This document shows, piece by piece, positions 1-8,321 of a stretch of DNA of 64,000 nt (position 1 is its first letter; each line of letters opens with the position of its first letter). The notes beneath the pieces are model-generated. The model had not been told where the DNA came from and did no database searches. It saw nothing but the letters and a program-made list of their open reading frames with translations. Source of the stretch: Erwinia endophytica (GTDB taxonomy: Bacteria > Pseudomonadota > Gammaproteobacteria > Enterobacterales > Enterobacteriaceae); the NCBI RefSeq assembly GCF_009295515.1, contig NZ_RQVV01000003.1, positions 242,111-306,110 on the forward strand. Direction: 5' to 3'. The translations under genes and the position numbers were made by a program.

Positions 1-659
1 ATATTTTTCGCCGTATGGCAGGCGCTGCAGTGCTCCAGACCTTCCACCAGATAAGCGCCACGGTTCCACTCTGCTGATTTAGCCGAATCGGGTTGATAAC
101 CTTGATTCTTAAAGAACAGCAGATTCCAGCCCATCATCGCCAGACGGATATTATAAGGGAAGCCGAGGTCAGTCTCCGGCGCCTTATAATTCACCGGTTT
201 AACCGAGCGCATGTACATCCACAGATCATGCATATCCTGGTCGCTGACTTTGACGTAGGCGTTATACGGCATCGCCGGATAGAGATACTGACCGCCTTTC
301 CCTTTGCCGTGTCGTACCGCCCGGTAAAAATCACGCTCGGTCCAGTTACCGATCCCATATTCCGGATCCGGGGTTATGTTGCTGGCCACAATACCCCCGA
401 AAGGCGTGCTGATAGTATAACCGCCAGCAAAAGCGTCTTTACTTCCCGGCGCGGTATGGCACGCCACACAGTCGCCGGCAATCGCGACATATTTGCCGCG
501 CATCACGGCATCCGCATCGGCGGCTGTCGGCGGCTGACTGGTGAGGATATTGGTGCCAGCCACATCATCTGCACGGGTATCACCATTCTGCCACAGCAAC
601 CCCACCGCGACGGCAATGGCCACGATGGCCACCCCGCCCAAAATTGTTGTTTTTTTCAT
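1..659 (-). CDS. Gluconate 2-dehydrogenase-type cytochrome c subunit, 3' end outside the window
   Basis: Membrane-bound multihaem cytochrome c that takes electrons from the adjacent flavoprotein to ubiquinone. The reading frame runs minus-strand from ATG at 659 off the left edge; 219 codons are visible. Residues 1-25 form a hydrophobic signal or anchor (MKKTTILGGVAIVAIAVAVG). Two haem-binding CXXCH motifs are seen, CVACH at about residues 64-68 and CSACH at 211-215; the family normally has three, so the third should lie outside. It starts one base after the TGA stop of the GMC flavoprotein gene (TGA-G-ATG), so the two are translationally coupled. Family assignment is solid; exact substrate (gluconate versus 2-ketogluconate or a polyol) is inferred from the operon. 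Confidence 0.85.
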   Translation of the reverse strand, partial: MKKTTILGGVAIVAIAVAVGLLWQNGDTRADDVAGTNILTSQPPTAADADAVMRGKYVAIAGDCVACHTAPGSKDAFAGGYTISTPFGGIVASNITPDPEYGIGNWTERDFYRAVRHGKGKGGQYLYPAMPYNAYVKVSDQDMHDLWMYMRSVKPVNYKAPETDLGFPYNIRLAMMGWNLLFFKNQGYQPDSAKSAEWNRGAYLVEGLEHCSACHTAKN

Positions 660-660
660 C

Positions 661-2433
661 TCACACCTTCACCAGCGGGCCAGGATTTTTCAGGTACTGT
701 TCGATAATGGCTTTCGCCGTCCACAGACTCAGTGCGCCAATGGTTCCGGTCGGGTTGTAGCCCGCATTATTGGGAAACGAAGAGGCGCCAAGGACGAACA
801 GGTTGTGTACATCCCAGCTCTGCTGATAGCGGTTAAGGACGCTGGTCTGTGGATCGGTACCCATCACCGCGCCACCAATGGTATGGTCGCTGGCAAAACT
901 ATAAGGAGAATAATGTCCAGCCGCCGAGTTGGTGCCAATGACGGTTTTGGCGCCCATCGCTTTGCCGATCTCCACACTTTTCTCTTCGATAAACTTCGCG
1001 GAACGGCGGTCGTTCTCGTTGTAATCGAAGGTCACACGCAGCAACGGATTGCCATTGTCGTCGACATATTCCGGGTCCAGATCGAGATAATAATCTTCGT
1101 GCGCATAACTGGTCCCCTGTCCGAAGATAAACGTCCCGTTCTGGAAGGCGTGAGTGTAGGCTTTTTTCCAGTCTTTGCCCCAGCGCGGGGTACCCGGTGG
1201 CAGCATATCGGCGTTACCAATCGGTCGGGCTCCACGCCCTACCACCAGAATACCGGCGCCGCCGATAAAGCCCAGACCGCTGTGGTCAAAGTTATCGCCG
1301 TTGAAATCATCCACCTGCTGAGAGAGCGCCCCGGCACCAATGAACTGGTTGAGATATTCATTCTCAAAGAACAGGTTAGCGCCCGAAACAGTCTGGAAGG
1401 TGTAAGCACGGCCCACCACCCCGGTTTTCGTCACCGGATCATATGGCTTACCGATCCTGGACAGCAGCAGCAGGCGGACGTTTTGCATCTGGAAGGCCGA
1501 TAACACCACGATATCTGCCGGTTGTACCCACTCTTTTTTATTACGATCGACATAGGTTACGCCGGTCGCTGTTTTGCCATCAGCGGCTTTATTGACACGG
1601 ACCACAGCTGACTCAGTGAGGACGGTAAAATTCTCACGCTGCATCAGCGCGGGGATCACACAGGCGTTCGGGCTGGATTTTGAGAAGTTGCCACAGCCGT
1701 AATACAGGCAGTAACCGCAATAGGTACAAGGCCCCATACGTACGCCAAGCGGGTTGACATAAGCGCGGGAAGCCTGACCCGCCGGTACCATAAATGGATG
1801 CTGACCAAGAGATTTTGCCGCGTCGCGGAACAAATCAGTCAGGCGTACCCCTTCCAGCGGCGGTAACGGATATTCACTGCTACGGTTACCTTCAAACGGG
1901 TTGCCGTCCGGAATGATTTTACCATTCAACTTGCCTGCCTTGCCGGAAACACCCGCGATCTTCTCAAACCGGTCATAGAACGGCTCCAGTTCGTCATAGG
2001 TGACGCCCCAATCTTGTAAGATCAGGCCGTTGGTAATCTGTTTTTTACCATAGCGTTGCAAGGTCTGAGTGTAAGGCTGGAAGTCAAATGGCGTAAAACG
2101 CCATGCCATTCCTGCCCAGTGAGTACCGGAACCGCCAACGTTATAACCCAACTCATTCAGGTTCCAGTCGCGGGTCGGTAACGCCTTTTGCGTACGGTTA
2201 TTACGGAAAGTGGTGGTCTCTACTGCTGGCGGCAGCAACATACTGCGGCGGGTATCCCAACGCAGCTCATCCGTATCAATGGAAGGGGGAAAATCGGTCG
2301 CAGTTTCAAACCAGGGGCCACGTTCAATGGCCACCACATTTAAACCGGCTCGGGTCAGCTCTTCAGCAATAAGCGAGCCGCACCACCCCAGCCCAACGAT
2401 GACGACATCAGCTTTTGGACGTACATTGTTCAT
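661..2433 (-). CDS. GMC-family FAD flavoprotein subunit of gluconate 2-dehydrogenase-like complex
   Basis: Catalytic subunit, 590 aa, of a three-subunit periplasmic sugar-acid dehydrogenase. The FAD-binding dinucleotide fold is at the N-terminus (G14-x-G16-x-x-G19 within VIVGLGWCGS). A cysteine cluster, GPCTYCGYCLYYGC, is near residues 235-247. The C-terminal GMC domain carries the expected active-site His (DHTIGGAV, about residue 515) and Asn (NPTGTIGAL, about residue 560). No signal peptide of its own, as usual: it is exported by hitch-hiking on the Tat-tagged small subunit encoded just upstream. Order small subunit, flavoprotein, cytochrome c is that of gluconate 2-dehydrogenases. Converts D-gluconate to 2-keto-D-gluconate in characterised relatives; 2-ketogluconate oxidation is a possible alternative. 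Confidence 0.87.
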   Translation of the reverse strand: MNNVRPKADVVIVGLGWCGSLIAEELTRAGLNVVAIERGPWFETATDFPPSIDTDELRWDTRRSMLLPPAVETTTFRNNRTQKALPTRDWNLNELGYNVGGSGTHWAGMAWRFTPFDFQPYTQTLQRYGKKQITNGLILQDWGVTYDELEPFYDRFEKIAGVSGKAGKLNGKIIPDGNPFEGNRSSEYPLPPLEGVRLTDLFRDAAKSLGQHPFMVPAGQASRAYVNPLGVRMGPCTYCGYCLYYGCGNFSKSSPNACVIPALMQRENFTVLTESAVVRVNKAADGKTATGVTYVDRNKKEWVQPADIVVLSAFQMQNVRLLLLSRIGKPYDPVTKTGVVGRAYTFQTVSGANLFFENEYLNQFIGAGALSQQVDDFNGDNFDHSGLGFIGGAGILVVGRGARPIGNADMLPPGTPRWGKDWKKAYTHAFQNGTFIFGQGTSYAHEDYYLDLDPEYVDDNGNPLLRVTFDYNENDRRSAKFIEEKSVEIGKAMGAKTVIGTNSAAGHYSPYSFASDHTIGGAVMGTDPQTSVLNRYQQSWDVHNLFVLGASSFPNNAGYNPTGTIGALSLWTAKAIIEQYLKNPGPLVKV

Positions 2434-2472
2434 AGTTAAAAACTCTTAATGAAGAAATATAACGACTCAGCT

Positions 2473-3189
2473 TCAGAGAGTGTTATCAATCAGGCTGGTT
2501 GGAATAATATTAAGCTTTTGCCCTTTCTTGCTGAGCAAATCACGGAAATCATAACGAGCACCGGGGAAACCAATCATTTTCCAACTGGTCATGTCTTTAT
2601 TTCCGCCATAAATCGGATCGGATAAAAAACCTTCCCGCACGTTTTGCAGTAATAGCTCAAAAAAAACTTTGCTGTCGACGTCCTGACCTAAATCATACTG
2701 GCCTGCTTCCATTGCCTGCAGGATATGGTCTTGCTGTTCGCCCGGAAGATCGACAAAGTTTTTACCCGACTGTTTCTGAGTGGCTTTATCGAGCGCCGCC
2801 AGGCCCTGCCGGTATTGTTCTGCCGGAGTCTGTGCCAATTGGGGGCCCTGCTCAGGGGTACCTTTGACGAAACGCCCCAGGCGATAAACGGTAACGGCAT
2901 GCCCATAATCGCCCGCCAATTGTCGGTCAATAAAGACGGCACAACCCGCTTCTTTCCCACTCAGGCTCTGCTCATCCGCAGGAATAAAGCGTTCGGCAAT
3001 CGCGCCAACCGTGTCGAACTCATGCTGAGTTAAATATTGCAGACCGCCTTTTCTCGGCGGTGAAGGAGGAGTATTAACTTTTCCTGCCTGCCATGGCTGT
3101 CCACCATTAACCACTTCCGCCTGAGCGCCTGGCAATGAGGATGCAACGCCCAGTGCCACCACTGACGTGAGAAACTCTCTACGTTTCAT
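2473..3189 (-). CDS. Gluconate 2-dehydrogenase small subunit (subunit 3 family), Tat-exported
   Basis: 238 aa, first gene of the operon. The N-terminus MKRREFLTSVVALGVASSLP is a twin-arginine signal followed by a hydrophobic stretch and an A-x-A-like cleavage area (PGAQAE). The rest matches the gluconate 2-dehydrogenase subunit 3 family pattern (EFDTVGAIAERFIPADE near the start of the mature part, GFLSDPIYGGNKDMTSWKMI near the end). The family's role is to chaperone and export the flavoprotein and form part of the periplasmic complex. It is separated from the flavoprotein gene by 39 bp. It faces a LacI-type regulator across a 328-bp AT-rich gap, which suggests local regulation. Confidence 0.88.
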   Translation of the reverse strand: MKRREFLTSVVALGVASSLPGAQAEVVNGGQPWQAGKVNTPPSPPRKGGLQYLTQHEFDTVGAIAERFIPADEQSLSGKEAGCAVFIDRQLAGDYGHAVTVYRLGRFVKGTPEQGPQLAQTPAEQYRQGLAALDKATQKQSGKNFVDLPGEQQDHILQAMEAGQYDLGQDVDSKVFFELLLQNVREGFLSDPIYGGNKDMTSWKMIGFPGARYDFRDLLSKKGQKLNIIPTSLIDNTL

Positions 3190-3517
3190 ATTTTCCTGCC
3201 GGTTGATTGATCACATTGCGTATCGGACTATTCTTATTTGATAACCACCTAACAATTTCTTGTTGTTATTATTACCAAATTCAATCTATTTGATTTACAG
3301 AATTAATAATAAATTAACAACATGGCGATCATAATTTCTCCATCTGCCTCAGGAAAGATTTGCGTTGATGGTTTTACATCATTACAGTCTGAGTGGTTTT
3401 TAATTGTGCAAAACAGACTTGCCAGATTTATTTTGCGCTCCATAATTACGCCGGCCCTAAAAGAGTCAGCTTAGCGCGGCCCCTTTGCCCTGGCGGCAGC
3501 TGTAATGTGGAGCAATA
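3190..3517. promoter_or_regulatory. Divergent promoter region between the dehydrogenase operon and a LacI-type regulator
   Basis: 328 bp, strongly AT-rich, with no credible gene. It must hold the promoters for the leftward dehydrogenase operon and the rightward regulator. One small inverted repeat, AACAA-TTTC-TTGTT at 3251-3264, lies about 60 bp before the leftward start codon and could be an operator. This is only a positional guess; no clear CRP site was found. Confidence 0.45.
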
Positions 3518-4537
3518 ATGAAAAAGTTAACCCTGCAGATGCTGGCAAAAATGGCTGGCGTCGGCGTGGCAACCGTTGACAGGGTGTTGAACGAACGTGG
3601 CGGTGTTTCACCGGACACGGTACGTAAGGTATTACAAGTCGCCAGAGAAGCGGGACTGAAACGCCCACTGCCGGAAGCGTACCAACATCCGTGGCGCATC
3701 GAAGTTTTTCTCAGTAGTACTCCCTCTCATTTTTTCAAACGGCTGGCGAGTGAATTCAGCCGGATAGCCAGCCAACTGGGCTATCAGCGGCTGACCCTGT
3801 ACCGTACGTTTGTCGCGGAATCGCAACCGGAGATCCTCGCACAGCGAATAATCGAAAGCGGCGAACAACGCGACGGACTGATTATCTTTGGGCACGATTA
3901 TCCCATTATTCATCAGGCACTGGCGCATTGTTGGGCCCGGCGAGTGCCGGTTATCACTATCGCCACCGATATTCCGCAGGCGCAGCGATTGTGTCATGTC
4001 GGCATCAACCAGTATCAGGCGGGCAGAACAGCGGGACTGCTGATGAGTAAGACGCTAAAAAGAGCTGGCGATGTGATTCTGGTTAGCGGGAGAATAGATT
4101 ACCGGGCGCATCGGCAACGGATTGAAGGTTTTCGCGAAGCAATGAGTCAGCGTTCACCGGAGATTAAAATACGCGAAGCGCTGGCGGGTCAGGATCAACG
4201 GGAAACCATTCGCCACCTGTTACAGAGTACCCTGACCTTCTCTCACGATGTCGCCGGTATCTATAATAGCGGGGTGGGAAATGGTGAAATCCAGGAAATT
4301 TTGCAGCAACATCAATTGTTAGGCAAATGTACCTGGATAACTCATGAACTGTATTCAGTCACCGAAAAAATGCTGCATCAGGACTGCGTGGCGTTCACGC
4401 TCGATCAGAATGCCGACCAGCACGTCCGGCTTTCAATTGAGCTGATGCTGCGCCATCTTGAATCAGGTTATCAGCCAGAACTGTACAGCGACGGTAAGGT
4501 GCCGCTGAAGATTATTACTGCGGAAAATCTGGACTGA
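3518..4537 (+). CDS. LacI-family transcriptional regulator with sugar-binding domain
   Basis: 339 aa, start preceded by GGAG in ATGTGGAGCAATAATG. Residues 1-60 form the LacI helix-turn-helix (LTLQMLAKMAGVGVATVDRV then a hinge-like stretch VSPDTVRKVLQVAREAGLKR). Residues 65-335 are a periplasmic-binding-protein-like effector domain, with HDYPIIHQAL and GINQYQAGRTAGLLM typical of the family. The first helix has VDRV where most LacI members have VSRV, a variant seen in ribose- or inositol-type regulators. It is divergent from the gluconate dehydrogenase operon and probably controls it, with a sugar or sugar acid as effector. Ligand unknown. Confidence 0.85.
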   Translation: MKKLTLQMLAKMAGVGVATVDRVLNERGGVSPDTVRKVLQVAREAGLKRPLPEAYQHPWRIEVFLSSTPSHFFKRLASEFSRIASQLGYQRLTLYRTFVAESQPEILAQRIIESGEQRDGLIIFGHDYPIIHQALAHCWARRVPVITIATDIPQAQRLCHVGINQYQAGRTAGLLMSKTLKRAGDVILVSGRIDYRAHRQRIEGFREAMSQRSPEIKIREALAGQDQRETIRHLLQSTLTFSHDVAGIYNSGVGNGEIQEILQQHQLLGKCTWITHELYSVTEKMLHQDCVAFTLDQNADQHVRLSIELMLRHLESGYQPELYSDGKVPLKIITAENLD

Positions 4538-4682
4538 TCGCCGGGCTGGCAATTGCGTCAGCCCGCACTCAGGCGTCCCCGCGTTAGCGGGCCTCCAGGC
4601 CGCAGATACGGGCAGCGATAGAGCCGCCCACACGGATCGGCCTCCGGTAAAACATTAAGCCCGGAGTCTGTTATTCACGAAA

Positions 4683-5705
4683 TTAGCGCCAACCCAACGC
4701 CGGGGCCACATGCCTGAGGATCGCTTCCAGAACGTGGCTACAATAATCAACCCCCAGCTGATTTGGAATGGTCAACAGGAGCGTGTCAGCCTCCGCCACC
4801 GCTTCATCCTGCGCCAGTTGGGCGACCAACTGTTCCGGCTCCGCAGCATAACTGCGCCCGAAGATCGCCCGTGTTTTTTCGTCAAGATAACCGACCTGAT
4901 CACCGCCCTGCCCGCTGGCGCCAAAATAAGCCCGATCAGTATCATTCATCAGGGCAAAGATGCTGCGGCTGACAGAAACGCGCGGTTCGCGGTTGTGACC
5001 CGCCGCCTGCCAGGCATCACGGTAAGCACGGATTTGCTTCGCCTGCTGAATATGAAACGGCTCACCGGTTTCATCATCCTTCAGGGTGGAACTTTGCAGA
5101 TTCATTCCCAGCTTCGCAGCCCAGATCGCGGTGGCGTTAGAGCCGGATCCCCACCAGATACGCTCACGTAACCCTGCGGAGAAAGGTTCCGGCCTTAATA
5201 ATCCTGGCGGATTAGGAAACATAGGCTGTGGATGGGGTGTGGCAAAACCTTCCCCCCGCAGTACATCCAGCAGTGCTTCGGTATGACGGCGGCCCATCTC
5301 CGCATCATTTTCCTCTTCGGCTGGCTGATAACCAAAATAACGCCAGCCGTCCACCACCTGCTCAGGAGAGCCACGGCTGATCCCCAATTGCAGACGACCG
5401 CCACTGATTAAATCTGCTGCACCAGCCTCTTCCGCCATATACAACGGATTCTCATAGCGCATATCAATCACGCCAGTACCTATTTCAATCCGTTTAGTAC
5501 GGGCTGCCACGGCGGCTAATAGCGGGAAAGGCGCACTGAGCTGACGGGCAAAATGGTGCACACGGAAATAAGCGCCATCGGCCCCCAGTTCTTCGGCAGC
5601 CACCGCCAGTTCAATGGACTGTAATAATGCATCTGCAGCTGAACGGGTAGCCGACTGCGGCGACGGCGTCCAGTGACCAAATGACAGAAACCCTATTTTT
5701 TTCAT
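4683..5705 (-). CDS. LLM-class (luciferase-like) flavin-dependent oxidoreductase
   Basis: 340 aa, one-domain bacterial-luciferase-like monooxygenase fold. The N-terminus MKKIGFLSFGHWTPSP, the block IELAVAAEELGADGAYFRVHHF and the block EIGTGVIDMRYENPLYMAEE are characteristic, as is the phosphate-binding region LISGGRLQLGISRGSPEQV. Members use FMNH2 from a separate reductase to oxidise organic substrates; the substrate cannot be read from sequence. It lies alone, minus strand, between a LacI regulator and a LysR remnant. No reductase partner is adjacent. Confidence 0.83.
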   Translation of the reverse strand: MKKIGFLSFGHWTPSPQSATRSAADALLQSIELAVAAEELGADGAYFRVHHFARQLSAPFPLLAAVAARTKRIEIGTGVIDMRYENPLYMAEEAGAADLISGGRLQLGISRGSPEQVVDGWRYFGYQPAEEENDAEMGRRHTEALLDVLRGEGFATPHPQPMFPNPPGLLRPEPFSAGLRERIWWGSGSNATAIWAAKLGMNLQSSTLKDDETGEPFHIQQAKQIRAYRDAWQAAGHNREPRVSVSRSIFALMNDTDRAYFGASGQGGDQVGYLDEKTRAIFGRSYAAEPEQLVAQLAQDEAVAEADTLLLTIPNQLGVDYCSHVLEAILRHVAPALGWR

Positions 5706-5810
5706 GGTGAATCGGCCTTTTTACTGTTGAATAATGACACTGACTCAGTATTGGCGAGCAAGGCAACGTGACGCAAGCTGTAAGCCGTTACCAATGATGT
5801 GGCTGCCATG

Positions 5811-6026
5811 TCAGACCCGATTCGTCAGGCTTACGGAAGCAATATTTTCCTGAAGTGCATTAATCAACGTCCGTAAACCACGATTGGCCGGCTTGTCGCG
5901 GCGCAACATGGCCAGTTCGCGAGTGAGCGGAGTTTCCAACAATGTGGTGCCGCCCGTCGCCGAGAAACGACGGGTACGTGCCACGAGGCAAAATGTCTGT
6001 AGTTGATCAAGATTAAGCGCGGCCAT
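5811..6026 (-). pseudogene. LysR-type regulator remnant with large internal deletion
   Basis: An open frame of 71 codons from ATG at 6026 fuses the first about 20 residues of a LysR regulator (MAALNLDQLQTFCLVARTRR, start of the winged helix) directly to what looks like the last about 45 residues of one (ETPLTRELAMLRRDKPANRG followed by a typical C-terminal helix). A full LysR protein is about 300 aa, so roughly 650-700 bp is missing. The helix-turn-helix and effector domain are gone, so the product cannot act as a regulator. It is divergent from the GNAT gene, the usual LysR arrangement, so it probably once regulated that gene or the neighbouring luciferase-like enzyme. Confidence 0.75.
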
Positions 6027-6123
6027 GAAAGTTTTTCTTATGTGTTGATAAGCCAGGCAATCTACCGTATCGCGCAGATTAGCGTTACGATGATAATCAG
6101 TACTAACATTCAATGAGAAAAAA

Positions 6124-6651
6124 ATGGAAATCACCTCAGCCATTCCCGAACACCTCGTCGCAATACAACAGATTTACGCCTGGCATGTAAACAACGGCAT
6201 TGCCTCATTTGAAACCGTCCCGCCAGACCATGAAGAGATGGCGGCACGCCTGACAAAAGTTATCGCCAGTGGCGGTATCTGGCTGGTAGCCCTGAGGGAT
6301 ACTCAGGTCGCAGGTTATTGTTACCTGGCGCCGTATCGTCCACGCTATGCCTACCGTTATACTCTGGAAGATTCAGTGTATGTCCACCCTGATTTCTCCG
6401 GTCAGGGCATTGGTAAGGCACTGTTACAGCACGCTATTCGTCTGGCGGAGATGCGGGGCTTTCGTCAGTTGATCGCGGTTATTGGCAATAGCGAAAACCA
6501 TGCGTCCCTGGGGCTGCATCGTTCACTGGGATTTGAACTCACTGGCGTGATGAAGTCGGTTGGCTTTAAGCATGGTCGCTGGGTTGATACCGTCATCATG
6601 CAGCGAGCGCTTGGGGCGGGGTCGACAACATTTCCAGAGCCACTACGCTGA
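6124..6651 (+). CDS. GNAT acetyltransferase, phosphinothricin N-acetyltransferase family
   Basis: 175 aa. The sequence resembles Pat/MnaT-type amino-acid-analogue N-acetyltransferases: IYAWHVNNGIASFETVPP near the N-terminus, the acetyl-CoA pyrophosphate loop as HPDFSGQGIGKALLQHAI at about residues 92-110, and NSENHASLGLHRSLGFELTG near 125-145. These enzymes acetylate methionine sulfoximine, methionine sulfone or phosphinothricin-like compounds. The divergent LysR partner is destroyed. No operon partner; the next gene starts 230 bp downstream. Confidence 0.85.
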   Translation: MEITSAIPEHLVAIQQIYAWHVNNGIASFETVPPDHEEMAARLTKVIASGGIWLVALRDTQVAGYCYLAPYRPRYAYRYTLEDSVYVHPDFSGQGIGKALLQHAIRLAEMRGFRQLIAVIGNSENHASLGLHRSLGFELTGVMKSVGFKHGRWVDTVIMQRALGAGSTTFPEPLR

Positions 6652-6657
6652 AAATTA

Positions 6658-6679
6658 GCCCATTAAGTGACAATGTCAC
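6658..6679. repeat. Palindromic intergenic element, copy 1 (GTGAC-N3-GTCAC core)
   Basis: Just after the GNAT stop codon and about 200 bp before the next gene lies a 22-bp sequence whose core is GTGAC-AAT-GTCAC. It matches the sequence at 26130-26151 at 20 of 22 positions, including flanking bases outside the palindrome. Function unknown: a shared operator or a dispersed repeat are both possible. Confidence 0.55.
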
Positions 6680-6880
6680 GAAAAAAAACAACATCACTGG
6701 CGGACTGAAAACGCCAACAGTGGCAATATATCATCGGCTTTTTAAGTCGACTCATCAGATATCGACCATGATACGGTCAGCAGGGATGGCCTGACTGATA
6801 CGGGGCTTTTCTGGTTCACGGTTATTTGAACGACCTGAGTCCCCTATTAGCCCGGAAAAAATTATCAGGAGTGTCATTCT

Positions 6881-7822
6881 ATGAGCAAACTAGCGGTTTA
6901 CCACACTGAACCCGCACCATTTATAGTCTGTAATCAGGAGCAGACCGCCGCATTACTGGGTTTTGAGGCAATGCTTGAGGCGATTGCCAGTACGGTACTG
7001 GAATGTGAAAAAGGCGATATTAACAGCCCTGAGCGCATGGTCGTGCCATTAGGTGATGGCGGAGTATTATTAAGCATGCCAGCCACCGCGAAAGACATTG
7101 CTATTCATAAGCTGGTCAACGTACAGCCTGGAAATAAAAAAAACCAGTTACCCACTATTCACGGCACCGTAACCGTTTGTGATGCGCAAACCGGCCAAAT
7201 TATCTGCCTTCTCGATGGTCCGGAAGTTACCGGGCGGCGTACTGCGGCAGTGAGCATGCTGGGTATCCGTACGTTTTTACCCACCGAACCGTCTCGCATC
7301 CTGCTCATCGGTACGGGTGTGCAGGCCCGTTATCATTTACAGGCGATAAATGCGTTATTCCCTGCTGCTGATGTCCTGGTACGCGGCTCGTCTTTGAGTG
7401 CAGCTCAACAATTCTGCCAGCAAAATGCTGACAGACACTCTCGCCTGACGGCATGTGGCGAAACGCTGCCTACTGATTTGGATGTCGTGTTGACACTGAC
7501 CACCAGCACCAAAGCCGTTTATGACCTTCCCGCCATACAGGAGCGGCTGATTATTGGCGTGGGCGCCTTTAAACCGGAAATGTGCGAGATCGGCAAAAAC
7601 ACCCTGGACGGTAGCGCGCTTTACGTTGACGACCCCGATGGCGCCAGGCATGAAGCCGGTGATTTTATTCAGGCAGGCGTTGACTGGTCAGCCGTCAACT
7701 CTCTTGCCCATGCGCTGCGCTCGACTGCTGCTTTGTCGCGTCCTGTGGTGTTTAAAACCGTGGGAACCGCCGCGTGGGATCTCGCTGCGGCCCGTGTGGC
7801 GCTCCAGTCGCTAACCCGCTAA
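6881..7822 (+). CDS. Ornithine cyclodeaminase / mu-crystallin family protein
   Basis: 313 aa, NAD(P)-binding fold protein. A Rossmann motif is clear as ILLIGTGVQARYHLQAI at about residues 140-157, and the substrate-side signatures RMVVPLG and DGPEVTGRRTAAVSMLGIR are present. The length fits the delta-1-pyrroline-2-carboxylate / piperideine-2-carboxylate reductase branch better than true ornithine cyclodeaminases, which are usually longer (about 350 aa), so an imino-acid reductase role in proline or lysine-analogue metabolism is likely but not certain. The start has AGGAG upstream (TATCAGGAGTGTCATTCTATG). The downstream side is a remnant-filled island that may have removed former operon partners. 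Confidence 0.8.
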   Translation: MSKLAVYHTEPAPFIVCNQEQTAALLGFEAMLEAIASTVLECEKGDINSPERMVVPLGDGGVLLSMPATAKDIAIHKLVNVQPGNKKNQLPTIHGTVTVCDAQTGQIICLLDGPEVTGRRTAAVSMLGIRTFLPTEPSRILLIGTGVQARYHLQAINALFPAADVLVRGSSLSAAQQFCQQNADRHSRLTACGETLPTDLDVVLTLTTSTKAVYDLPAIQERLIIGVGAFKPEMCEIGKNTLDGSALYVDDPDGARHEAGDFIQAGVDWSAVNSLAHALRSTAALSRPVVFKTVGTAAWDLAAARVALQSLTR

Positions 7823-8246
7823 AAGCGAAAACGTCCAACAAACCCTCGTTTGCCGGACGTTACTGAAATGACCACCAAAACTTAACTTTGCCTGACCTCC
7901 ACAAACTACCGCCTTAACTGGCGGGGATTCTGCACGTCTGCAATATGTCGCAGTACAAAAAACGGCCTTAACGTACAATAATTTTCGATATCCAGACCAT
8001 TTACCCATCCCGACCACGCAAAAAGGCCTCTGAGCCGCTTTTAGCGCGGTATGGCTTTGCAGGGGGAAGGGATGGATAGGCGATCCCTTTCGATCCCTCA
8101 TTTGTATCGGCGGCTAACCCTCTGTGCTATCTGTCATTTCATCCTGCCGCCTTACATGCGCTGACGCGCATAAATCCCCGTTCCTCAGTGGAACGAAAAT
8201 TCACGCTAAAAGGGTAGTGACTGGGTAGCCGCGATAACTGCCAACA
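7823..8246. other. Gene-free island segment with ColE1-plasmid-like sequence
   Basis: No credible gene lies in these 424 bases. The 22 bases at 8184-8205 (starting CTCAGTGGAACGAAAA) match, with one difference, the sequence downstream of the replication origin in ColE1/pBR322-type plasmids as I remember it; a TAA-AGGG continuation also resembles it. A small hairpin CGTTCC-TCAGT-GGAACG (8179-8195) overlaps it. Together with the toxin-antitoxin pair that follows, this suggests a piece of an integrated and decayed small plasmid. Confidence 0.5.
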
Positions 8247-8299
8247 AAATTAGCTTACAGGTTAATTTCACCTTGCCTGAAATTAGCCTGTAGGTTAAT
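8247..8299 (+). promoter_or_regulatory. Paired operator repeats before the toxin-antitoxin operon
   Basis: Two 20-bp direct repeats, 8247-8266 (AAATTAGCTTACAGGTTAAT) and 8280-8299 (AAATTAGCCTGTAGGTTAAT), 33 bp apart. The second is itself a palindrome of the form TTA-N-CCT-NN-AGG-N-TAA and the first differs by one base in that core. The 33-bp phasing is about three helical turns. This is the expected arrangement for autoregulation by the antitoxin, possibly with the toxin as co-repressor. Confidence 0.7.
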
Positions 8300-8321
8300 A
8301 TTAATAGAAATGGGAGATCAC

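Noticed and set aside
541..1503. Long plus-strand open frame (320 codons) opposite the GMC flavoprotein gene
   Set aside because: It is antisense to a strongly supported gene, lacks any family motif and has no ribosome binding site.
4578..4591. CCCGC-GTTA-GCGGG hairpin after the first LacI gene
   Set aside because: No T tract follows in either direction; kept only as a possible RNA hairpin.
4590..4660. Minus-strand peptide RRPIRVGGSIAARICGLEAR ending in a stop
   Set aside because: Looks a little like the tail of a decayed enzyme gene but is too short to assign.
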